A stretch of 64,000 bases of DNA, from positions 682,001-746,000 of the forward strand of contig WFMF01000024.1 in the NCBI GenBank assembly GCA_011033025.1, given 5' to 3'. The notes under the pieces are model-generated. The model was not told where the DNA came from. It searched no databases and saw only the letters and a program-made list of their open reading frames with translations. The DNA is from Beroe forskalii. Taxonomy: Eukaryota > Ctenophora > Nuda > Beroida > Beroidae. This document shows, piece by piece, positions 22,744 through 34,200 of this stretch (position 1 is the stretch's first letter; each line of letters opens with the position of its first letter). Position numbers and translations under genes: made by a program.

Positions 22744-23471
22744 AACTGGGACTTATCATCTTCAGTAACTTCGTAGTTTAACACACCTTCACTCCAGGGA
22801 TCTCAGTGCTAGCTACATCATTGTCTCTCTAAGCTTCAGATAGTTGTCTTTCCGAACTGTAATTTTCATTTAATTGGTGCATTTTTACCTTCTAGACCTC
22901 AACCCTTGATCAAAATATGCATGTTTTTTCGGGTAATTCAGCTAAAGAGATTGTATGTACTAAAAACGCTTAACTGTATGATTGATTGTAATTATTTTTA
23001 GCTTTATTGAATTTATTGTCAGAAGTCTCTTGCAAGCATGTAAAAGTATCTCTCTCATTTCGTGAAATTAGCAGTTCTTGAAGTATTTCGATCATTTGAA
23101 TATCTTCTTCTTTGACCCACACTGTTCATTGCACGGGGAAGTAATATTATTGCTTTTTGTCTGTAACTCATCAATGAAATACCTGTTTCATCTTCATGCA
23201 ATATACGCAGATGTTCTTTTTCATTTGTCGCGCATTCGAATCGCATATGTAATTTACATTTCATTTTGATTTTAATAATGTTTTAAAATTTTGAAATTAT
23301 ATTGCAATTCACTATCTAGAAAACATTTCTTACCTAATCTGCTTGATAGTCAGAAATATTTCGAAATGGAGGAATTTTTGAAGAATATTATGCTGAAATA
23401 ATGTATTAAATCTGTAGATAAAGTTTAAAACAGCGTTGAATTCTGAGTATCACTTGAATTTCCAGTTTTCG

Positions 23472-23477
23472 AATAAA
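23472..23477 (+). promoter_or_regulatory. Possible polyadenylation signal AATAAA of the BSDC1-like gene
   Basis: The clearest AATAAA downstream of the stop at 22743, with no other gene in between. It implies a 3' UTR of about 0.75 kb. Confidence 0.35.
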
Positions 23478-23640
23478 CGTGACTTTCCGGTCCAAACAAT
23501 TCTCGGCAGCCGTTGTACTTGTTTTAAGAACGTACGGCCGCTGTAAATTCCGAGTTGGTAGCATTAATTACGATTGACATGAGTTTGCGTAACGCGCCGA
23601 CGCCTAATGGTCTTATGGTGTACGGATATCATACGTAAAA

Positions 23641-23703
23641 TTGCGCGGCGTGCGCGTGAAAACATTTCTGCGATTATGTTTTTACGCGCGTGCCGCGCAC
23701 GTA
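23641..23703. repeat. CpG-rich inverted repeat
   Basis: GCGCGGCGTGCGCGTGAAAA and its near reverse complement TTTTTACGCGCGTGCCGCGC flank about 20 bases and could form a stem of some 22 bp in otherwise AT-rich DNA. It may be the core of a small MITE. No protein is encoded. Confidence 0.7.
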
Positions 23704-23809
23704 CATCCGGCTGCGTAGTGTGGAGCAATAACGACCGTCATCTACCTCACCATTCTAAGTATAGCATCGTGATTCTAGGGTGAACACATCATTACGTTTA
23801 CAATTTTCT

Positions 23810-24252
23810 AATATGTGAAGGTCCGCATCAGAATACTGGCGTTCGCCAGTATTGAACACAGGCAAGTTCGCCTATTCCTATCAAAAGCAATCGTGAAACG
23901 TACGCCTTGGAGGGTCGAAATTACTCCACACTACTCATACCGGAGTTACAAGTGAGACGTATCAAATATTAATTCCTGGGAATGATTTAAGATTTAGCAG
24001 CTGGTATTGAAACCCACGATGGGGCGAGTACACCGGGATTAATCCGAATCCAAAAAGATCCAGATTATAAGAATATGCAGATATTCAATTGGTCATGGCG
24101 AACATGTCCTCTGAATTCGCGCTGGAGTTTACTTTGAGTGAAATCCAGCAAATTTGTGAGATTTCTCACCCATAGAGCCTAAGCACGATAGCATAGCCGA
24201 GAATCGAACCATCAACCTCTAGATTGAAACCACTGCGCTACCTGTTGCGACA
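23810..24252 (-). mobile_element. tRNA-derived SINE
   Basis: On the minus strand the segment opens with a tRNA-like head: box A TAGCGCAGTGGTT (about 24229-24241) and box B GGTTCGATTCTC (about 24199-24210), with the spacing of an RNA polymerase III promoter. A tRNA-unrelated body of about 350 bases follows, ending near a short hairpin (AATACTGGCG / CGCCAGTATT, 23832-23853). The head does not fold into a full functional tRNA and lacks the expected 3' end, so it is a SINE and not a tRNA gene. The left boundary is approximate. Confidence 0.75.
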
Positions 24253-24596
24253 GTTAGTGCATTATCGACAAGGAAGGAAAAAAGCATCGCCATTACACAT
24301 AGTGGAGATTGGATCGCCATTGCCCAGTTGCAGTTGTTGATATTACCATATTGTCGACATGTGGATAAAATGGCTACTTTCGACTACTGGACATTGGCGA
24401 TTCATTCTCGACAAAGGCGATCCTTTGATCTTTTTTTGTCGACAATGCAGTGACAATGTTACTGGATCCACTGTCGACAATGTACCCAATGGGTCAATGA
24501 AGCAATGGATTCACTGTCCACAATATACGCGTGAGTCAACAATAACCGTTAATTTTGAACAACTTTGGAAATCCATTTTCTTCAATGTCAAAAGTG

Positions 24597-25105
24597 AATC
24601 CAGACTTTGGCTAAAAAATGGGTGGACTCAACTCCACTTGGCGGGTTTGCTGGGACCCTATGGACCCGCTGCAGGTCCGCCGCGAACTCCACTAAAGTCC
24701 ACCAGGAAAATTTTTTGGTGGACTTTGGGTGGACCCGCAACGGACTTTCGAAACTCCGCCGCGGAGTGGTGGGTCCGCTGTGGGTCCGCTCGGGCTCCGC
24801 CGCGCACTGGTGGATTACAGTCCAAAAAAAGTCCACCTAAAAAAGTCCACCAGGGAAAAATCCGCCGTGGAAAAGTAACCGTGGAGTTTTTTTCCACCGA
24901 AGGACTCCACCAGCGGACTCCACCAACGGACTTTGGTCCATCAACAATCCACAGGTGGCATCCACCACCACCAGCGGAGTCCACAGTGGACAAAAACTCC
25001 ACCAGAGTCCACAGGTGGAGTCCACCAGCGGAGTCCACCGGTGGACAAAACTCCACCAGCAGGTCCTCTCGCGGACTCCACCGGACGAGTCCGACTCCAC
25101 TTTTG
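24597..25105 (+). repeat. GTCCAC/GTGGAC-rich dispersed element, copy 1
   Basis: It opens CCAGACTTTGGCTAAAAAAT and is then built almost wholly from GTCCAC, GTGGAC, TCCGCC and GGCGGA words, with many internal palindromes (for example GGTGGACTTTGG and GAGTCCACAGGTGGACTC). A related copy lies inverted at 26390-26860. Long open frames here on both strands (rich in Trp, Thr, Pro, Ser, His) follow from the repeated words. Confidence 0.85.
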
Positions 25106-25189
25106 ATCTGATTGGAATTTTTTGAGGTAAAAAGTATTCAATCAATATGAATTTAAAGTTTAATGTGCTTAAAAATAGCTGCTTTTGAG

Positions 25190-25245
25190 GTGCTGCGTAA
25201 CAGCGCCAAGTGAGTTGTGTATTGAAGGCCCAACGGGCCTGCTAG
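25190..25245 (+). mobile_element. Helitron-like 3' terminus
   Basis: GCTGCGTAACAGCGCC is followed by the hairpin GGCCC-AAC-GGGCC (25227-25239), two bases, then CTAG (25242-25245). A subterminal hairpin a few bases before a CTRR end is the signature of rolling-circle Helitron 3' ends. The 5' end of this element was not found, so only the terminus is reported. Confidence 0.6.
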
Positions 25246-26357
25246 TCTTTATATATATAACTAGAAAGGTATTGTTACTAGATAACTCAGGACCAAATAA
25301 TAAGCTCTCAAAAAGTTTATGAAGGTTCTTTTAATTTACCATTATTCGTTGGTTACTTTTAGTCATGCTGGACCGTGCAAGTTTTGATCATTATAATTTG
25401 CTTTTATGATGAATTTAAATCTGAAAATTAAAACCGATGATCGTACTCATACTGAACGTTGAATCAAAGCATTGATTTACGCCAAGAGCAGTATTCCAAT
25501 ATCGCAATGAGCTATGCCCAAATTCGATTCAGTTTGATTTTGATTTTGTTCAATCTTAAACTGCTGTAAATTCACATTTTTCTGTTACCATCAACTAGCA
25601 TTGATTTAAATCGACCGACGTCTGTCACAAATATTTGGAGAGATGCTAACGGAAATAGCCTCCCACGATGCCATCCATACCCGTTCTCTATTTTCAGATC
25701 TTGAATTTCAAATGAAAAACAGTAAACACGTCGTTCTTTCAGACGCTAAACCGCAGCAATATACAACGTATCAGAAAGCACTCGCATAGAATGATCATAA
25801 TCTGCGTGCAGAATATCTGTATCCAGCAACGGCAACATCTAGCCCAGCTTAGCCTTCGTTTCTCTTGATATTTTCTTGGCAAGCTCAGATTTAATTGTAT
25901 ACGGAAGCACAGACAAACATTATTCACGTGTGACTTTACTTTATATATAAGATTTGAACAAGAGTATGGATTTGTGTCGGCGTGTGTCATATTGTGTGTC
26001 ATGGATAAGAATGGGGAAACCGTGTGTATGGGCGTCGGCGTGTGATTTTCCTCACGTATGGGTAATTGTGTCGGCATTATAGAATAGAATGGGAAACCAA
26101 TATGGGCACTGTTTCGATGTGTGTATGGATTTGGTATTAACTTGCAGATAGGGGAAATGCTTGCGGCTGAATCTGAATCCAGAAAGGTGTGAAGACTATT
26201 TCTGGATTTCAAATGATTTTGTTGCGAAGATGTCCGAACAACTTTGGTTCTGATTCGAATTTTTCGATGGTAAACAGTTTTTTTAATTAATTTGAACTGT
26301 TTAGGTTCTAAATTGGCGAGTGTGATGCTGCGTAGCAGCGCCGAACGAGCCTGCTAG
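25246..26357 (+). mobile_element. Putative non-autonomous Helitron, 1.1 kb
   Basis: It starts TCTTTATATATATAACTAG directly after the CTAG end of another Helitron-like terminus, and ends CCTGCTAG followed by T. TC-plus-TA-rich starts and CTAG ends with a T on the 3' side match Helitron ends. Near its 3' end it shares GATGCTGCGTAGCAGCGCC with the upstream terminus, including a perfect GCTGC-GTA-GCAGC hairpin (26327-26339). No Rep/helicase coding sequence is seen inside. Confidence 0.55.
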
Positions 26358-26389
26358 TAATTAATAAATTGAGGAACAAAATGCCTCAT

Positions 26390-26860
26390 AAACTGGTGGA
26401 GTCCATTGGAGGACTCCACCGGCGGAATCCACTGGCGGAGTCGAGTCCACTGGCGGAGTCGAGTCCACTGGCGGAGTCGAGTCCACTGGTGGAGTGGAGT
26501 CCACCAGTGGTCCACTGGTGGAGTCCGCCAGTGGACTCGACTCCGCCAGTGGACTCCGCCGGTGGAGTCCACTGACTCCGCGGCGGACTTACCTCCACAA
26601 TTATTTTTTCCTGGTGGACTTTTGGTGGACTTTTCGGTGGACTGTCCACCAGTGCATATGCGGAGCCCGAGCGGACCCGCAGCGGACCCACCACTCCGCG
26701 GCGGAGTTTCGAAAAAGTCCGCTGCGGGTCCACCAAAGTCCACCAAAAATTTTCCTGGAACGGACACTGGTGGAGTCCACGGCGGACCCGCAGCGGGGTC
26801 CACTGGGGTATGCGGGTCCGCCGCGGAGTTGAGTCCACCCATTTTTTAGCCCAGACTTTA
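26390..26860 (-). repeat. GTCCAC/GTGGAC-rich dispersed element, copy 2 (inverted)
   Basis: Read on the minus strand it begins CTGGGCTAAAAAATGGGTGG and follows the same order of blocks as the copy at 24597, including GGTGGACTTTGGTGGACCCG and CGAAACTCCGCCGCGGAG. The left part (+ strand 26400-26480) is a short tandem array of GAGTCCACTGGCGGAGTC. The 1.3 kb between the two copies contains the Helitron-like element. Confidence 0.85.
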
Positions 26861-28350
26861 CAGGGGAATTTTAATTTAGACTTGTAGCTTTATAGGCCTT
26901 AGAACACAGGCCTCAGAACACATTGCTCTGCGACATACACAGCTTTATTTGAATGTTTCTTAAGCCCTTTTGACTAAAATTACCGTTTTACTGCATCCAG
27001 ATATTTGCGGGTTGTTCTTTCTTTCTTTGAAAGTGTTGCAATAGGTAGGTATAACGTAGGAGCCGAATACATGTGCGTTTTGAAATTAATCTCCAGAATA
27101 CCAAGATGGCAAGATGTACCGCAGGAGTCCGAGTCCTGTTTAAAGAGGTAATAACTTAATAACGTAAATCCCGCGGTGCTGCCGAGATGAATAAGGTCCA
27201 ACTATTGCACTTGCTCGACATTTAACTTCATTATTGAATATTCAATGGCTCCTCAAAAGCCAATCTAATCAAGATCAATATCGCCATTGGTTTACCACAA
27301 AATGAAATCTCGGGGCAATTCATCCTCCCGAGCTATTATTTCGCAAACCGTCACAGCACACGCGCTGTGGGTGGCTATGAGGCGCTCACCAGAAGATTAC
27401 AAATTCTCAGTCAAGGGGAGAATGTCTCCCGAATTTTGAAACGCCTCAGCTCCGCTTTTTATTTATAGAAGTCAAATTATATTTGCATTTTTATTTTTAA
27501 CTTCAATCAAACATGATGACTCTCTATCGATCCATCGAGATGATACGTTCATATGACACGACTTATGCTTCCGGTAGCAATAGTCTTCCTTAAATTTTAA
27601 GAATTTAAGCGTACATGAATTCGTGGAGAAAGAGTCAGTTCAGATGACATGTGATTGGTGTGAAACGTGCCACGGACGGACGGAGTGCATTAACTTTTTA
27701 CTGATAACATTTTACCGAGATGATATTGCTAGAGTCATGCCTTGAGTTTAAATTTAATAATAATAATAGGTACAGTGATATGGACACGGTACGATGGGCA
27801 TTGGACACACGAGGGTTCCAGATAATTTGCTCAGCGAATCCTATGGGATATAAATACCTGCCTATCCATAGCTCCTGATAAGACTAGTTCCGTACTTTTG
27901 TGGTGTTTCCGTGAGGCAATGCCGACCCTCAACTCCTCTATAACGCTTACATAAGACGAATGGTCTCAGATTTATCATGCTGACATTCGAAATAATATGT
28001 CGTTTGCTGTGTACAAAGTAAAGTACACACGGCCTTTTGACCATTGATACGCATCAGGTCATTCTGATTCATAATATTTCGTTTAATAAAACACACCAAA
28101 GCGACCATAGACGCCATAGACTTGACAGGAATCTCATTATTCGTTATTATTAATATTATCTTATTATTGATTTTGTGACAGGAACCCCGATCATTTCAAA
28201 TTCAAACGTAAAGACGATATCAGACCCGGTCCTTATTGATATTCGCGTATTATCGAAATATCAGTGAGTCGATCGTTGCTTATCTCCCAGCTTTTCAGAA
28301 TAAATCACTAACTTCACCAGTTCAGCCTGAGACTGTGTAACGACTGTAGT
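26861..28350. other. Intergenic, upstream of the peptide gene
   Basis: No exon was recognised. It ends in the presumed promoter and 5' UTR of the secreted peptide gene; no TATA box is convincing. Confidence 0.5.
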
Positions 28351-29412
28351 ATGTTGGGCTGGAAAACAAATGTCATGATCCTTACGCTGGTTATTTTCCT
28401 GAGTATGTCAGGTAAGTCACTTGGGCCACAACTTCACAGAAATTTTACTTGTTCTTATCCAGCATATCGTCACAGGATTGAGTACGAACCTTATCAATAT
28501 ATCAGATAGAAAATTATCAGATAGACACCATGCCTTGATACCATGTAATCCTCAGTTCATTCCCTTCGATACCATATTAAAATCGACGGTGCATTAGCAT
28601 TTAGCTTAACCGTAGAATCCCAAAATCACCAATCAGCGTGTGATTTTACATTCAACTCGCGCACTAATTGGTCAATACCACATGCAGGTTGCTCAAGGAG
28701 TTGGGCTGCAATTCCAGCGGGGGCCGCGTGGTCAGAGACCCTGGAGAACACACGGACTCAAGACAAGGAAATCGCCAATCTAGAGGGTATGTGCATAGGG
28801 GCCAGAGCCAAGCAGAATTTGAAGACTCTTTAAGTGTATGGGTCCTATAATCCCTTGCCAGACGTTGCCAGACTCTGCGACAACGCCTGGCAAATAATCC
28901 CCAATTCATGTAGTTTTTCAGCATTATAGTCTTTTTTTCGAGAAATACTAAACTGCAATTGCATTAGATCTTTTAAGTTTGAATATGAGAGCCAACATTG
29001 CATCCTTATTTTCTATTAAGCAATAACTATTTTACCACTCATTTCCCAACAGATTCTGATACACGTTGCTCCTACGGAAGAACATACATCCCAAGCATAG
29101 GCCGTTGGTAAGTTCATTGCTAGATTAAGTTTTATAATCAGGGTGAAGTAAGGATGCGTTCTGGTTTGGGGAAATTTATGGGAAAACTCCTGGTCTGGAA
29201 GAAAATTCCTTTTATTTCGAAGTATTATTTTTGGTGTTTTAGCTTTTAGGGCAAGTCGAGATCAATTTTTAGAAATCAAGAATGGGCATTCAAGACCCTT
29301 GAACTTTAAAAGTCAGTATAAAAGTTTAATTTCTTTTTATTTCAATCATCGGTATCACACTTCATTATTCCATTATTCCCACAGTATTCGGGAGAGAAGA
29401 CGGGAGGGTTAG
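28351..29412 (+). CDS. Small secreted peptide precursor with an MCH-like core, four exons
   Basis: Exons: 28351-28411, 28688-28786, 29053-29107, 29385-29412. All have GT/AG ends and agreeing phases (1, 1, 2), giving 243 bases, 80 residues and a stop. Residues 1-21 form a signal peptide with the hydrophobic core VMILTLVIFLSMS. An acidic spacer of about 35 residues follows, then DSDTRCSYGRTYIPSIGRC (54-72) and a basic tail IRERRREG. Cys59 and Cys72 could close a ring. The string C-x-x-G-R-x-Y-x-P is the same as in the ring of vertebrate melanin-concentrating hormone, which also sits at the end of its precursor. Here the second Cys comes four residues later, and a third Cys (22) lies near the signal cleavage site. 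The MCH link is inference from a short motif. Other cyclic neuropeptides remain possible. A role in secretion and receptor signalling is assumed only from the signal peptide and size. Confidence 0.6.
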
Positions 29413-31245
29413 GCCCCGTGATTCCAAGGCTCGTGACTCCAGGACTCAAGACTACAGATACTATCAGTGTTACATGTCTTTATTCGTGTTTTAAGTTGTA
29501 CGTATCATCAAGCCGAGATATAAGCTTGTGATTATGAATTTTACCTCTGGAAATTGATGAAAAATTGTCTACGACTGGAAAAACTTGCTGCACAGACAGC
29601 AGTGCTTACCGATATTTTTCAGAAGGTTCATCATGATCAAGTAAAATTCCAAAATTTGGGCCCTAATCGCTCCAAAATCCTAACTCAACAACAACTTTTA
29701 TATTTAGAACCTCTGGCTTCTGGGGACTGCATGGTCCCAGACCCCCGCTACTCATTTGAGACGACTAACGGAAAGCAAAAAATTCATAAAATTCAATTAA
29801 TTTGAGTAAAAATTCTATTTAACCGAGACTCCTCGTTGGCTGTGATCTTAAGCTAACCGAAATTTTTGAATAAAAATCCTGCTTACCGAAAAAAATATTG
29901 GAATAAAAATGGATCTTTTTTTTAATTTTGATCATTTTCCAGCCAAATAAGAAATAGAATTCTAATTCTAATTTGGCTCAAAAATTATCATAATTGATAC
30001 TATTATTGCATTTGACATGTTGGCGATTACTAAGTGTTTTAGATAAACTAGAGAAACATCAGTTTAACTTTTAGGGTGAGATTTTTCATGATTATATGAC
30101 ATTTTCTGATATCACTAACTCAATATTGAGTTAGCGTAATATTACCTGAGTGTCAATCTCGATTTTGAATGTATTAAAATAGAAAATATGCAAAAGTATA
30201 AAAGAGTTGCTTGTGTTATATTGATTTTTCAAAACCTGCTCGTTTCCTTCATTCAGAAAAAGCTACAAAAGATACAATTAAGCCTTAAAGCCTTGAAATT
30301 ATTTGCAACCGGGCTGGTGAATAAATTTGGACTGAAATGATCCATGCTGGATCAGTACAGTAATGACTTTTGGCGCCAATCTGGAATCAGTGTGTTGATT
30401 GTGAGCCAAAAATGTAAGAGCAATTGGATAAGAGATAAGAATAACACGACGGTTTGGCGATCATGAAATAAGTGCTCCAACGGAGCAAAACAAGTACACA
30501 ATCACCAACGTTCTTGGTAAAATAACATAGCTGCATATTAATGCAGATAAAAGGGGTAAAACATGGATTATCAACGGTTAACTGAGTATAGTATTTAAGA
30601 TCTATATTAAGGGCATTTGATTTTGGCTAACTCACTCAGCCGTGATGTAAAATATGATAGTTAATATATCTCATAATAATTAAACTTATAAAACTTGTAG
30701 CACAATCACAGCTCAAGGTATTTTCCTGTGACCGTTTAAAATTAGCCATGGGCTAGTGCATAGTGCATTCTAAAAGCGCTGTTACAGCGAACAATAATAA
30801 AGTTATAACATAAAAGCATATTTATTTGAATAAACACCTGTTTGCGAGTAAAAAATACCCGGTATAAAGTTTGTTGTAAACTGAACAGTGCAGTTTTTCC
30901 ATGTACCTACGTAAATGTTAGCTTGCACATGAAAGCATATTTATATCAGTGTTAAATCACTCATCATGATAAAAAGTATTGATAATGATATCAAAATTAC
31001 TTAAACGGGAGCCCATGAAGCCATGATACTGATGTAAAGAAAGCCTGAGTATCTAGAGATAGGTAATAATTTATCAGAGTAAGAACTTCCTGGACCTAAC
31101 GAAATAAATGAATGTCCATAACGATAAAATTTGATATGAGAGTCTTTCAAAACTGTACTTACCTGGTTTCAAACCTCGCCTGTAGCTTTGCATTTTCTTA
31201 GAGCGACTTTCAAATGTTTCTGAGACTGCTTTTCAGACTTCAGCA
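29413..31245. other. Intergenic, AT-rich, no gene seen
   Basis: It includes the 3' flank of the peptide gene and, from about 31164 to 31245 on the minus strand, the 3' UTR of the SLC1 transporter, which has a GT donor-like site (CCAGGTAAGTA) after its stop. No other exon or RNA gene is apparent. Confidence 0.5.
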
Positions 31246-34200
31246 TTAGGCTCCAACTGCCTGGAGATATGATAATATTATATTTCATAGAATTTGATAA
31301 ACATCCAAAAAACGTAACAGTTCGGCCAATATTACCATGAATACGCCGCATGTTGAAACCTTTTTTTCATTTTAGAACATAGCCTTGTTAGTAGTTAGAG
31401 TATTATAAAAGCCAATATTCATCGTTTATCTAAACGGAATTAACTAAGGCATAAACAGCTATAACATTTCAACTATCGCTACAACATTTCAACTATCGCA
31501 TTATAAACATTTAAAGGTACTTACATTTTCCACATCATCGTCGTTCTTGGGCTTGAGTTCGTGGTACTCAGCAGGGTCGGCATCACCATTAGCGAGGGGT
31601 TTGGAGGACCCAGCAAACCTCTCAATCACAGCACACCCCACCGCATCACCCACGACGTTGGGGTTAAAATGGATGTACACTATACATCATACACACAACA
31701 CACTATACACACTTGTACCCAGGTGACACCACTTTACAAGGACACCACTATGATCAATGACACCACTCAACAGTGATAACACTTTACAACTGAAATTATT
31801 CCACAATGACAACACCGTTTAGTGTTTAATGTTTATAACCTTACTTGACTCCAAATATAATCCTGATTCCAGAGAAAAACTCACCCACGACGTTGGTGAG
31901 AGTCCTGAATCTGTCAATGAACCAATCAACAGTCAGTATGAGTGCGATGTGCTCAGTTCCCAAGTCCACAGTGTTGAGTACCATGACCAGGGTTACCAGG
32001 CCAGCACTGGGGATACCAGCCGCCCCAATAGCTGCCACCGTGGCAGTCAGACCAGTCACCACGATCTCAGGGTTGGTGAGCTGTCTGTCGCTGAGCTGAG
32101 CTATGAAGAGACACGCAACAGCCTCGTATAGAGCCGTACCTGAGAGGGGGAGATGAGGGTGTTGGAATGGGGGAAAAGAGAATGTTCGAAAAAATATTTG
32201 GTGTAAATTTTGTAAATTAGAATGGCACGAGAACCAAAACAGCACAGCTTAACATTTCAGCCGAATTCACTGACAAATTCACATCGGAATTAGGACGTCG
32301 ATAAAGTGGACACCTACCGTCCATGTTGACGGTTGCACCGACAGGAGCCACGAAGTCCACAACATCCGCAGATACCCCCGCTTTCTTGGTACACTTCATT
32401 GTGAGAGGAATGGTGACGGTGGAGGAGGCCGTACCTGGATAGAAAGGGTTAAAATGGGGGAGGGTAAATGGGGGTAAAATGGGGAAGGTATATAAGGTGG
32501 TAAATGGAGGTAACATGGGAAGGGAAATGGGGGAAGTAAGTGAGAAAAGTAAATGGGGGTAAAATTGGGGAGGGAAATGGGGAAGGGGGGTATATAGGAG
32601 GTAATAGTTAGTGAATAACACTGAGGCAATCACAGAGAAACAAAATGTAGAAAGGGGGTGAAATAAGGTGGAGGAGGATCAAACCAACTAAATGTGTCTG
32701 TATTATACTTTATAGGAGTGTAACAAGAGGGGTGTAACCATGGTGTGGTAACCAAAGCAATCTACATGATAGGTGGTTGCCAGTTAAACCTCTTATCATT
32801 TGATGATAGTGGATGGCAAGTTATTTCCCTGATATGAGCATTATCTGACTTAGTGAGTCAGTGCCGTAGCAATTAGGTAATCAAGAGACCGTCGGGGGAG
32901 CGGGACTTAAAGCACGACCTCATGAATATTGCATCCTGTGCTAAGCAATTTTTCCATCCGGGCTATCCAATGAAAATATCAGCTAATACTGGTTTCGAGT
33001 AATAAAAGTGCTTTAGTGAAATTTGTGAAATGCAAGGAAACATTTCCTACATCTTCCAACTCCCAAAATAGCAAGATCAAGTTTCCAAAGAGACCCAGTA
33101 AAATGTAGCAATTTCAGTAGACCGTTGTCAGGATGAACTCCCAAGTAAGGTGATTCTACATTGCAAAGTTATCAGCTCAAAGTAATTGGTTAGGAATTTT
33201 ATTTTGCAATTTCTCGATTACTGGAGCGGCTGTGCAGATAATTCATGCTTCATTTACAGACCAAAATTTGGAAGATAATAAAATTGAAATACTCTATGAA
33301 TTAAAATTCAATAAAAATACGAATGTAACTGGGGTATTATTTTTCTTGGAAATTGAATAGAAAACCGGCAAAATTGTAGGCAACTTAAATTTTGCACCCT
33401 TTAGAGTGAAAAATATCCCGCAAATCCTCTAAAATGAAGATTTTTGATAAGTTTAGACTCACCGAATGCAGTAGCCATGGCAGGCAGCAGACACCTGTAG
33501 TAGGTAAGAGGGTTACGTCCCGTACAGATGAGAAGGATCAGTGGCAGCACTACGAAGAAGTGAGCTGCGAGCCCAGCGAGGACGGTGGCGATGTACTTGC
33601 CGATCTGCGGGGCATACTGCCCAGGGTCGGAGAGGGAGTATTCAGCCATTACCAGGAACATGATCCCGATAGGGGAGTACCTGGGGGAAGGGGGTGTGAG
33701 ATGGGGGAGTACCTGGGGAGGGGGTGTGTGGCTCAGATTATAGAGGGAGAGGTGTGGATGGTAAAGGGGTGAGGATGAAAATCAAAAAGGGGGGAGGATG
33801 GAAGAGGGGTGAGGATGGAAGAGGGGAGATTTTAATGACTGAAGTGCTCAAGAGGTTGTGAATAATGGAACAAATTTCAGGACGTTAATTTTAGCAACTT
33901 ACCAAAGGATCAGTTTCGTGAGTTTGTTGACGATGGTGTTGACAGCCAGGCAGAAGTCCAGGAATGGTTGGCACTGTTCCTTGTGAGCCATAACAATCAC
34001 TCCAATAGCAATAGACACCCTGAGAGAACCAATGTAAGACTTGAACCCATGAAGGAAATTGTTCAGAATTTAAGCACTTCGCTTCCCTTTAATTATTCCA
34101 CTTTTGAGATGAGAATTCCAAAAGCTTCCCCCGATTCTCAAATCTTGCATATGAAAGATTACTTAAGTCTTTAAGTGCGAGCAATTCCCGCCTGTGAAGC

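Noticed and set aside
24180..24252. Functional tRNA gene
   Set aside because: Box A and box B are present, but the cloverleaf and the 3' end are not, and a SINE body follows.
24359..25145. Trp/Pro/Thr-rich frames of 100-250 codons on both strands
   Set aside because: Product of GTCCAC/GTGGAC words in a dispersed repeat; the same vocabulary is open in several frames on both strands.
31841..32245. Separate small plus-strand genes overlapping the transporter
   Set aside because: They are shadows of SLC1 exons 5-6, whose minus-strand translation carries family motifs.
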